This document shows positions 1-5,009 of a stretch of 5,731 nt of DNA, one piece after another. Location of the stretch: NCBI GenBank assembly GCA_021788565.1, contig JAJYKO010000431.1:1-5731 (forward strand), in the 5' to 3' direction. The notes beneath the pieces were generated by a model. The model saw nothing but the letters and a program-made list of their open reading frames with translations. It was not told the origin of the DNA and did no database searches. Source of the DNA: Chloroflexota bacterium. Its GTDB lineage: Bacteria > Chloroflexota > UBA6077. Positions within the stretch are counted from its first letter, which is position 1. Each line of letters opens with the position of its first letter. A program made the position numbers and the translations under genes.

Positions 1-991
1 CCAGGTTGAGCTTCTTCGCCTTCATATAGTCGATGACCACGTCGTCGAACCCCTCCAGGCCCACGGGGCCGTGGGTCATGATCTCCGGCACGTGGTCCGC
101 CGCGTGATAGGCGTCGGGGTAGCCGAGCACGACGAGCGACCGAGCGGGCGGGCTGTGGACGATACGGACCTTCGCCTCCAGCACGGTGACGCAGGTTCCC
201 TCGGAGCCGACCAGCGCCCGCGCGACGTTGAAGCCCCGTTCAGGTAGCAGGTCCACGAGGTTGTAGCCCGAAACGCGGCGCGGGATGTCCGGATAGCGGG
301 CTCGGATCAGGTCGGCGTGTCTGTCGGCGATCGCCTTCAGCCCCCCGTAGATCTCGCCGCGCCTGCCGCCCTCCCTGATGATCCGCGCAAGTTCTTCCTC
401 GCTCGTCGCGCCCACCCGCATGCGAAGTCCGTCGTAGGTCAGGACATCCAGCTCTTCCACGTTCTCGCTGGTCATGCCGGCCATGATGGAGTGAACGCCG
501 CACGAGTTGTTGCCGATCATGCCGCCGAGGGTGCAGCGGTCGTGGGTCGCGGGGTCCGGACCGAAGGTGAGGTGGTGCTCTTCGGCAGCGTTGCGCAAAA
601 CATCCAGGATGGTTCCAGGTTGAATCCGCGCCGTTCTTCCGTCGGCATCGATGGAAAGCACGCGGTTCATGTACTTGGACATGTCCACCAGCAGCGCAAC
701 GTTGCAGCTCTGGCCTGCCAGCGCGGTTCCGCCGCCACGCGGGAGCAGCGGCACGCCGTACTGCCTGGCAAGGGCGACCGTCTGCACCACGTCTTCCACG
801 TCTCGCGGAATCACGACGCCGATCGGGATTTGGCGATAGTTGGATGCGTCGGTGGAGTAGAGCGCCCTTGTGCCGTCGTCGAACCGCACCTCGCCGCGGA
901 CCTTGCTCCGGAGTTCGGTCTCCAGGGCGTGCGCTTCACCGTACTGGCCTAACGCTGGATGTGACCATCTGCCGCTGACCGTATCGCTCAC
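1..991 (-). CDS. FAD-binding oxidase, probably N-terminal part of a fused FAD/Fe-S dehydrogenase (3' end outside window)
   Basis: 330 codons are open from a GTG at 991 to the window edge, where the C-terminus is cut off. The protein has a PCMH-type FAD-binding domain. Visible motifs are PRGGGTALAGQ (residues 84-94, FAD pyrophosphate loop), FGPDPATHDRCTLGG (143-157) followed by MIGNNSCGVHS (158-168), SGYNL (241-245) and VGSEGT (261-266). The end of the visible part (HVPEIMTHGPVGLEGFDD) enters the FAD-linked oxidase C-terminal domain. Members of this family oxidise 2-hydroxy acids such as D-lactate, glycolate or D-2-hydroxyglutarate and pass electrons to a quinone or to Fe-S partners. The NNSCG form of the second FAD motif resembles the long proteins (about 950-1000 residues) in which the oxidase is fused to a C-terminal Fe-S/CCG domain; I infer this type, but the deciding half is outside the window. 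Start choice: AAAGGGAGG lies 8 nt upstream of the GTG. The substrate cannot be told from the sequence. Confidence 0.93.
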   Translation of the reverse strand, partial: MSDTVSGRWSHPALGQYGEAHALETELRSKVRGEVRFDDGTRALYSTDASNYRQIPIGVVIPRDVEDVVQTVALARQYGVPLLPRGGGTALAGQSCNVALLVDMSKYMNRVLSIDADGRTARIQPGTILDVLRNAAEEHHLTFGPDPATHDRCTLGGMIGNNSCGVHSIMAGMTSENVEELDVLTYDGLRMRVGATSEEELARIIREGGRRGEIYGGLKAIADRHADLIRARYPDIPRRVSGYNLVDLLPERGFNVARALVGSEGTCVTVLEAKVRIVHSPPARSLVVLGYPDAYHAADHVPEIMTHGPVGLEGFDDVVIDYMKAKKLNL

Positions 992-999
992 GTGGACGA

Positions 1000-1008
1000 C
1001 CTCCCTTT
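1000..1008 (-). promoter_or_regulatory. Shine-Dalgarno sequence of the FAD oxidase
   Basis: On the minus strand AAAGGGAGG stands 8 nt before the GTG at 991-989. It decides for this GTG as the start, since no ATG in the same frame lies nearby. I see no convincing -35/-10 pair in the short stretch between this site and the repeat element starting at 1069. Confidence 0.75.
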
Positions 1009-1056
1009 GTCTTCGGGCTTCCTGGTTCAGGCCGGTGCACGACCTGTGCCCCCGAA

Positions 1057-1250
1057 CGGAGAGATGAGCATGGTTCACCAGAACACCTGGATGGGATGGC
1101 AATCTGGGAGGGCGCGTGAGGCTGCGCTCGCTCGCCTCACGTCCCGGCGAGCCGCCACGCCGGTAGGAAACAGGCGGCTCAGCAGGAGCTTCGCCCTCCC
1201 CTCGCCTTCCCCCGGACTGCGACCCCAACACTGAACCATGCCGAGAGATG
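1057..1250. repeat. Imperfect direct repeat flanking MITE-like copy 1 (candidate target-site duplication)
   Basis: CGGAGAGATG (1057-1066) on the left and CCGAGAGATG (1241-1250) on the right match at 9 of 10 positions, with GAGAGATG identical, and lie 2 nt and 0 nt from the inverted ends of the element. The sequence differs from the duplication around copy 2, as expected for a target-site duplication and not for part of the element. The mismatch suggests an older insertion than copy 2. Confidence 0.55.
1069..1240. mobile_element. MITE-like non-coding element, copy 1 (172 bp)
   Basis: The element is bounded by perfect 9-bp inverted ends, CATGGTTCA (1069-1077) and TGAACCATG (1232-1240). Inside is a second inverted pair, GGGAGGGCG near 1107 and CGCCCTCCC near 1200, and an internal hairpin with arms GAGCCGCC (1149-1156) and GGCGGCTC (1173-1180). 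Positions 1121-1200 match 3221-3300 of copy 2 with only two mismatches by eye; copy 2 has an extra CGGGAC just before this block. No transposase is encoded, so it would have to be moved in trans. It is flanked by an imperfect direct repeat (see separate entry). It lies between the 5' end of the FAD oxidase and the decayed region and might supply transcript structure, but nothing shows a function. Confidence 0.75.
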
Positions 1251-1262
1251 GAGGGTTCGGGG

Positions 1263-1472
1263 ATGAGGGACAGGCTTCAGGAGCCAGAAACGGCGCTGGA
1301 AATAGGGGCAGAGGTGTTCGGGTTGGCGGTGTTCGTCGCTCTGGGAGCAATCGTGTTTGGGCGACTCTCGCAGGGTGCCCGATACAACCGGGGGAAAGCT
1401 GAAGGGCCTCCGCCACCGAGCAGCGTTCCCAATGAGAGGCATCAAAACGTCTCGGCGGCGGCAGCCCGCTAA
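1263..1472 (+). CDS. Possible small single-pass membrane protein, unrecognised (doubtful)
   Basis: An ATG at 1263 is preceded by GGAGGG with a 7-nt spacer, a good ribosome binding site, and opens a 69-residue frame ending in TAA at 1470-1472. Residues about 19-33 (VFGLAVFVALGAIVFG region) are hydrophobic enough for one membrane helix, followed by a basic, proline-rich tail. I recognise no family. Against it: the frame is short in GC-rich DNA, the tail is low complexity, and it sits in a decayed, repeat-filled stretch. An ATG at 1248 in the same frame has a poorer ribosome site. It may be a chance frame or the remnant of a longer gene. Confidence 0.2.
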   Translation: MRDRLQEPETALEIGAEVFGLAVFVALGAIVFGRLSQGARYNRGKAEGPPPPSSVPNERHQNVSAAAAR

Positions 1473-1473
1473 C

Positions 1474-1560
1474 ATGGGAGCGCCACCGGGGCGCGTTCAG
1501 CAACTGGCTGAGGTGGACGCCGGCTCAACGGTGGTGGATCTTCACCGCGCTTCGGCAGAT
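1474..1560 (+). pseudogene. Very tentative remnant of a dinucleotide-binding N-terminus
   Basis: In frame from the ATG at 1474 the translation reads GAPPGRVQQLAEVDAGSTVV, which has the spacing of a worn GxGxxG...LAEAGxxVVVLE FAD-binding segment as found at the start of GMC oxidoreductases. It lies upstream of the broken GMC gene and in the same frame as the C-terminal half of that gene (residues from 1966). The glycine pattern is incomplete and there is no conserved lead-in, so this could be chance. The rest of 1473-1577 holds nothing I recognise. Confidence 0.15.
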
Positions 1561-1577
1561 CACGGGTACCTCAAGCA

Positions 1578-1675
1578 AAGCGGCGACCAAACCTGCGGGG
1601 TCTTTGGCCCCTGATCCTGAACTGGCGCGACGTGATCCCCGAGACTCCGCGGGTTTCATCCTGGCTTTGGTTTAG
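1578..1675 (+). repeat. Approximately 98-bp inverted-repeat element, copy A
   Basis: The first 31 bases (from AAGCGGCGACCAAACC) and the last 40 (to GGCTTTGGTTTAG) match the reverse complement of 2918-3016 with few differences; the middle diverges. The element is itself palindromic: ACCAAACCTGCGGGGTCT near the left and GAGACTCCGCGGGTTT near the right can pair into a long hairpin. The base run beyond the right end, TACGCGC (1676-1682), echoes GTATGCGC beyond the outer end of copy B, so the complete element may have been longer. No coding content. It abuts the surviving start of the broken GMC gene at 1691. Confidence 0.7.
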
Positions 1676-1690
1676 TACGCGCACCCGTAG

Positions 1691-2649
1691 GCGTGGGACG
1701 AGATCGGGTTCGGCGGACTGGCCTATCCACGATGGTACTTCGCTCTCAACCATGGGGCACCGGAACCGTGGGAAGTGCACGAATCAAGCGACAGGTTCCG
1801 GCTGATCGAGCGCAGTAAAAGAAGACCGAGCGGGCACGCGGAGCTGACGGCGGACATGGGGTTCCAAATCCCCGTCGAGAGGCCGCGCGGGCGGGAGAGG
1901 GAGCACCACGGATATCCCTATGCACCACTCGAGGCGGGCACCGCCGGGCAGAAGCTGGTAGAGGGGTGCGTCAAACCTGCCATCCCGGTGGTGGCTTCTG
2001 CCTGCTCCGTTGCAAGGTGGGCGCCAAGAGTTCGATAATGGTTAGCCACATTCCAGATGCTGTCCAGCACGGGGTCGAAGTACGCGACCGCACCATGGCC
2101 GTGGTGATCCTCGTGGACTCTGAGGGTCGGGCAACCGGCGTCCGCTACTTTCGGACGCTCGACAATGGGCAGGTCATCGAAGACAAGCAGAAAGCGAAGG
2201 TCGTGGTGGTATCCGGCCGTTTCCCCGACGGCCTCGCCAACTCCAGCGGCCTCGTGGGAAAGGACTTGATGGCCCAGGCCGGACCGGAGGTGTGGGGGCT
2301 ATACGAGGAGCCGATCCGCCAGTACAAGGCTCCGCCAGCCTGCGCGTGCAGCGAGGAGTTCTACGAGACCGACCCGAGGAACTACTTCGTGCGGGGCTAC
2401 AACCATCTGGTCGGGAGCTGCAGCATGGGGTTCACGCCCTCGGAATCGGTAGTGGATCGATGGGGCAGGAGTTGGGACGTGCCGAACCTGTTCATCGCCG
2501 ACGGCAGCCTCTTGCCGGCCCAGGGGGCGTCCAACCCGGCCCTAACCATATCTTCGCTGGCCGCTCGCACCGCGGACTGGCTGTCGCGGGCGAGACCCAG
2601 GGGCGAACTGCGGGAGCGGACGCGTGCGACGGCGGAGGTAAGAAGATGA
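1691..2649 (+). pseudogene. Broken GMC-family oxidoreductase (gluconate 2-dehydrogenase alpha-like)
   Basis: Two frames together give a GMC flavoenzyme with large parts missing. Frame 1691-about 1990 has WDEIGFGGLAYPRWYF, HESSDRFRLIERSKRR and GTAGQKLVEGCVKPAIPVV. From about 1966 a second frame continues with GFCLLRCKVGAKSSIMVSHI, DSEGRATGVRYF, RFPDGLANSSGLVGKDLM, ETDPRNYFVRGYN, HLVGSCSMGFTPSESVVDRW and NLFIADGSLLPAQGASNPAL. The probable catalytic His (HLVG, codon at 2404-2406) and Asn (SNPALT, codon at 2533-2535) and the C-terminal flavin-binding DGS survive. Missing are the N-terminal GxGxxG domain (TAG at 1688-1690), the second GMC signature GAxxTPxLL (lost in frame near 2217), and about 100 or more residues of the substrate domain between RGYN and HLVG (lost in frame near 2403). 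Intact relatives run to about 500-570 residues and oxidise sugars or alcohols with quinone or cytochrome acceptors. A catalytically active product is very unlikely. Confidence 0.8.
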
Positions 2650-2735
2650 GAAAATACCCGCCGTTGAGCCCTGAACGCGAGCAGCCCAGCCGTCTTCGGG
2701 AGTTTCTGGCGGTCTTCGGGTGGATATTTCAGTAG
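2646..2735 (+). CDS. 29-residue ORF coupled to the GMC remnant, unrecognised
   Basis: The ATG at 2646 overlaps the TGA of the GMC reading frame as ATGA and is preceded by GGAGG with a short AT-rich spacer (GGAGGTAAGAAG), one of the best ribosome sites in the window. The frame ends in TAG at 2733-2735. The peptide begins MRKYPPLSPEREQP and ends in LAVFGWIFQ: a basic, proline-rich start and a short hydrophobic, aromatic end. I recognise no family. It may be a genuine small protein or the surviving start of a second subunit gene truncated by the same decay; the ATGA overlap favours an original operon with the GMC gene. Confidence 0.4.
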   Translation: MRKYPPLSPEREQPSRLREFLAVFGWIFQ

Positions 2736-2782
2736 TGGCTACGCCCGGCCGATTCCGAAGCACGGTGGGAGCAGGACAGGGG

Positions 2783-2797
2783 GTAGGGCGGCCGTCC
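2783..2797. repeat. Fragment related to the 2861-2900 palindrome
   Basis: GTAGGGCGGCCGTCC matches the reverse complement of the right arm of the palindrome at 2861-2900 (GTAGGGGCGGCCGTCC) except for one missing G. It is probably a piece of a second, degraded copy. The rest of 2736-2860 holds no gene that I can support. Confidence 0.35.
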
Positions 2798-2860
2798 GTC
2801 CATGCGCCCAACCGTGAGCAGGTGCCAGGGCCGGCGTGATTTCGAGTCCCTACCAGCGCC

Positions 2861-2900
2861 TGTAGGGGCCGGCGGGCGGCCAGGGACGGCCGCCCCTACA
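2861..2900. repeat. 40-bp palindromic repeat
   Basis: TGTAGGGGC (2861-2869) pairs perfectly with GCCCCTACA (2892-2900), and further GGCGGCC/GGCCGCC pairing closes the inside. From memory, units of this TGTAGGGGCGGCCGTCC type occur as dispersed intergenic palindromes in several GC-rich phyla; I cannot test the copy number here. No T-run follows, so it is not a standard terminator, though it could slow or stop transcription coming from the GMC side. Confidence 0.6.
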
Positions 2901-2917
2901 AGTGTCGATAGTCACTC

Positions 2918-3016
2918 CTAAACCAAAGCCAAGGTGAAACCCGCGGGGTCTCTGGGGATCAAGGCACGTCGGTACAAGGCCGCGAGCCAAAGACCCCGCG
3001 GGTTTGGTCGCCGCTT
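2918..3016 (-). repeat. Approximately 98-bp inverted-repeat element, copy B
   Basis: This is the inverted partner of 1578-1675. The shared ends are CTAAACCAAAGCC (2918-2930) and GGTTTGGTCGCCGCTT (3001-3016), with the palindromic pair AAACCCGCGGGGTCTC (2938-2953) and AAAGACCCCGCGGGTTT (2989-3005) inside, forming a strong hairpin. Its arms are cleaner than those of copy A (CCCGCGGG intact in both), so it is probably the less decayed copy. Outside it, CTAGTATGCGC (3021-3031) mirrors the TTTAGTACGCGC end of copy A and may be part of the original terminus. Confidence 0.7.
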
Positions 3017-3049
3017 CACTCTAGTATGCGCTTAGAGCAGGCGATGGAG

Positions 3050-3149
3050 GGATGGAAAGCCAGAGCCCCGAAGGGGCGGCCCAGGATAGCCCAGGGCCGC
3101 CGCCCTGGGAAAGCGGCGCCACAAGAGTGGGGAGCCCTGGGGGTTGCAG
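3050..3149. repeat. Dispersed-repeat-like GC-rich stretch with two hairpins
   Basis: GCCCC-GAA-GGGGC (3065-3077) and CCCAGGGC-CGCC-GCCCTGGG (3090-3109) are short perfect hairpins in a setting (AAGGGGCGGC...AGCCCAGGG...CCTGGGAAAGCGGCGCC) that, from memory, is typical of repeats scattered in Planctomycetota and Armatimonadota genomes. The frames open here (for instance from 3026) are repeat-derived low-complexity translations, not genes. Boundaries are approximate. Confidence 0.45.
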
Positions 3150-3361
3150 GCCGGCCACAGGGAATGGTTCAGGAGGGAGGGCAGATGGGGTTACAGTCGG
3201 GGAGGGCGCGTGAGCGGGACGCTGCGCTCGCTCGCCTCACGTCCCGGCGAGCCGCCACGTCGGTAGGAAACTGGCGGCTCAGCAGGAGCTTCGCCCTCCC
3301 ATCGTCCTCCCGAGCCCTCAGCGGCACTGCGACCCCAACGCTGAACCATGCCGGCCACAGG
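3150..3361. repeat. Perfect 12-bp direct repeat flanking copy 2 (target-site duplication candidate)
   Basis: GCCGGCCACAGG occurs at 3150-3161 and at 3350-3361, exactly 200 bp apart, touching the right inverted end and 2 nt from the left one. The sequence is unlike the flank of copy 1, which argues for duplication of the target on insertion. Perfect identity suggests a recent insertion. Confidence 0.7.
3164..3349. mobile_element. MITE-like non-coding element, copy 2 (186 bp)
   Basis: Inverted ends ATGGTTCA (3164-3171) and TGAACCAT (3342-3349) are perfect over 8 bp. The core 3221-3300 differs from copy 1 at only two positions, 3260 and 3272. Subterminal GGGAGGGCG (3200-3208) and CGCCCTCCC (3292-3300) and the hairpin arms GAGCCGCC (3249-3256) and GGCGGCTC (3273-3280) are conserved. 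A perfect 12-bp direct repeat lies immediately outside. It has the same orientation as copy 1, so the two copies could recombine and delete the 2.1 kb between them. Confidence 0.8.
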
Positions 3362-3460
3362 ACTGGCTGGTCCGCCGTCTGCTAATTGCTCTAACTTAAC
3401 CCGGGTGAGGAGCCGGTGCTGGTGAGCATATTTCGGGGGAACGCGCCAACGGGACAAGGT
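3362..3460. other. Spacer upstream of the ndh leader; no gene seen
   Basis: The spacer holds the only modestly AT-richer patch near the ndh gene (TAATTGCTCTAACTTAACC, 3383-3401) and CATATT at 3427-3432, so the ndh promoter may lie here. No -35/-10 pair with correct spacing could be made out, and a lineage with unusual promoters cannot be excluded. No coding frame with a start site and recognisable content is present. Confidence 0.3.
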
Positions 3461-3535
3461 CCGGGAGGGCCAGACTCCAGGCGAGCGAGCACGGGACGCG
3501 AGCGGGCGCAGCGTCCCGCTCACGCGCCCTCCCGG
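3461..3535. repeat. 75-bp inverted-end element, relative of the MITE-like family in opposite orientation
   Basis: Perfect 10-bp inverted ends CCGGGAGGGC (3461-3470) and GCCCTCCCGG (3526-3535) enclose a hairpin with arms GAGCGGG (3500-3506) and CCCGCTC (3515-3521). Positions 3506-3533 are the exact 28-nt reverse complement of 3200-3227 in copy 2, so this shares its subterminal part, but it lacks the ATGGTTCA outer ends and the core. It lies within the probable 5' leader of the NADH dehydrogenase mRNA. Confidence 0.65.
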
Positions 3536-3563
3536 TTCCTCAGAATCCCTCCCGGTTCCTCAG
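3527..3563. repeat. Two tandem 20-bp units directly before the ndh start
   Basis: CCCTCCCGGTTCCTCAG occurs at 3527-3543 and again, identical over 17 nt, at 3547-3563, separated by AAT. The first unit shares its start with the right end of the 75-bp element, as if that end had been duplicated. The array stops 3 nt before the ATG at 3567. Copy-number change here would alter the leader but not the protein. Confidence 0.7.
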
Positions 3564-3566
3564 GGA

Positions 3567-5009
3567 ATGGAGGCTGTCGTGGATAGAAACCCGCGCGACG
3601 TATTGACGGATCCCAGGGCGTGGCTACTCGGGATCATCACAGGCATTGGCATCTTCTCGGCATTCAGGGCGGCCAGGCGACCGCCTTCTCAACCGCGCGA
3701 GGCCCAACCACAGGGCCGGCGGCCTCGTGTCGTGGTCCTGGGAGGGGGGTTCGCCGGACTGACGGCGGCGCGTGTGCTCCAGCAGAGGTTGGCAGGGGGC
3801 TGCGAGGTCCTGCTGATCGATCGCCACAACTACCAGCTGTTCACCCCGCTGCTGTTCCAGGTTGCCGCCTGCGGGGTCGATCCGTACAGCATCACCTACC
3901 CTCTGCGCCATTTCACCGACGACGAGGGGATCACCTTCCAGGCGGGGATCGTGAGCGGAGTGGACTTCGACGCCCGAAGGGTGGAACTGCGGGACAGTGC
4001 CGACGTGTCTTACGACTACCTCGTGATCGCGCTGGGTAGCACCACCGACTTCTTCGACAACAAGTCCGCCCAGGAGCACGCCATGCCGCTGAAGACCGTC
4101 GAGGATGGGCTGGCAATCCGCAACCAGATATTGGACGCCCTCGAGCGCGGCGCGAAATCGTCCGACGAGGAGGAGCGCAGGTCACTGTTGACCTTCGTCG
4201 TAGTTGGGGGCGGGGCCACCGGAGTGGAAACGGCCGCGGCGCTGTCCGAGCTGCTTCGCCATACGCTGCCCGACTTCTACCCGAACATCGCCCTGGCGGA
4301 GCACCGGATCGTCGTGATCGAAGCAGCGGACAAGCTGCTGGGGCACATGAAGGATCCGGCCGCCTCCGTAGCTCTCGACCGGCTGAGGAAGCTTGGCGTG
4401 GAGGTGTGGCTGAGCACCGAGGCGAAGGAGGTTGGAGCGGGGAGAGTGACTGCGTCCGACGGACGCACCGTCGAAGCTAGAACCATCATCTGGGCAACCG
4501 GAGTGAAAGCGCCTGAGGTTGTGTCGTCGATGAGCACTGATCACGGCAAGGGCGGCAGTCTGGCGGTGGATAGCTACCTGCAGGTGAAGGGACGCCCCGG
4601 GGTGTACGCCGTGGGGGATTGCGCGCATGTGGAGGACCCAGACCGGCACTCATCCGTTCCCCTGCTGGCAGAATCGGCCGTTCAGGAGGGACGCGCCGCG
4701 GCGGAGAACATAGCCCGCGCCTTCGAAGGCCGCCCCCAGCTTCCATTCCATTTCCACAGCCTCGGCACGCTGGTGTCGTTGGGTAGGAGTCGAGGAATCG
4801 CGCAGTTCGGTCGCTTCGTACTCAACGGGCTGCCCGGGGCCGTGGCCTGGCACCTGGTCCACCTCGCCAAGATCCCGAGCTACAGGGACCGGCTCAGCAC
4901 CTCCCTGGACTGGAGTGCCGGATACGTCCACGACCGAGACACCGCGCGGCTGGAGGTCCAACCGGAAGAGGTGCGCGCCCATCACGATGGCACAGGTAGA
5001 GAGTTATGA
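3567..5009 (+). CDS. ndh: Type II NADH:quinone oxidoreductase with N-terminal membrane anchor
   Basis: This 480-residue, non-proton-pumping flavoenzyme transfers electrons from NADH to membrane quinone. It has two Rossmann folds: VVVLGGGFAGLTAARVL (55-71) binds FAD and FVVVGGGATGVETAAAL (210-226) binds NADH. Further family marks are RHNYQLFTPLLFQVA (86-100), WATGVKAP (309-316) and VYAVGDCAHV (346-355), the last binding FAD. In LAESAVQEG (367-375), at the quinone site, the usual AQxxxQ has Glu369 for the first Gln. Residues 19-33 form a hydrophobic helix followed by RAARR, predicting an outside N-terminus and a cytoplasmic enzyme; such an N-terminal anchor is unusual, since most relatives attach by C-terminal helices, of which only a weak version (425-455) is visible. 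Start: the ATG at 3567 has AGGGA touching it, while the in-frame GTG at 3579 has TGGAGG 5 nt upstream, so 476 residues is equally or more likely. The stop overlaps the downstream GH15 gene by 4 bp. Confidence 0.93.
   Translation: MEAVVDRNPRDVLTDPRAWLLGIITGIGIFSAFRAARRPPSQPREAQPQGRRPRVVVLGGGFAGLTAARVLQQRLAGGCEVLLIDRHNYQLFTPLLFQVAACGVDPYSITYPLRHFTDDEGITFQAGIVSGVDFDARRVELRDSADVSYDYLVIALGSTTDFFDNKSAQEHAMPLKTVEDGLAIRNQILDALERGAKSSDEEERRSLLTFVVVGGGATGVETAAALSELLRHTLPDFYPNIALAEHRIVVIEAADKLLGHMKDPAASVALDRLRKLGVEVWLSTEAKEVGAGRVTASDGRTVEARTIIWATGVKAPEVVSSMSTDHGKGGSLAVDSYLQVKGRPGVYAVGDCAHVEDPDRHSSVPLLAESAVQEGRAAAENIARAFEGRPQLPFHFHSLGTLVSLGRSRGIAQFGRFVLNGLPGAVAWHLVHLAKIPSYRDRLSTSLDWSAGYVHDRDTARLEVQPEEVRAHHDGTGREL

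Noticed and set aside
317..952. A 211-codon plus-strand open frame opposite the FAD oxidase
   Set aside because: It lies antisense to a gene with unmistakable FAD-binding motifs, its translation shows no domain, and it is explained by GC-rich codon bias.
1075..1503. Minus-strand open frame of 142 codons (and a second one, 1179-1475)
   Set aside because: Much of it translates the MITE-like element, and the matching frame recurs over copy 2 (3191-3523). The translation is repeat-derived and low complexity.
1612..1660. NWRDVIP-like translation inside repeat copy A as a piece of the GMC N-terminus
   Set aside because: It falls inside the repeat element, its flanks match the non-coding copy B, and only a few residues fit. 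Chance is more likely.
2861..2900. Rho-independent terminator
   Set aside because: The stem is strong but no T-run follows on either strand, and no intact gene ends just before it.
3026..3385. Plus-strand open frame of 119 codons
   Set aside because: It runs through several repeats and copy 2 of the element; no family features are seen, and the same peptide pieces appear from copy 1.
3383..3432. Sigma-70-type promoter for ndh
   Set aside because: CATATT at 3427 is a poor -10 and no matching -35 lies 16-18 nt upstream; the region is noted only as the likely place.
1069..3533. CRISPR array from the recurring GGGAGGGCGCGTGAG / GCCCTCCC blocks
   Set aside because: The copies are far apart, differ in length and orientation, and have inverted ends with flanking duplications. 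There is no regular repeat-spacer pattern.
3624..4985. Several minus-strand open frames of 60-155 codons within ndh
   Set aside because: All lie antisense to the well-supported dehydrogenase and show no recognisable domains or start signals.
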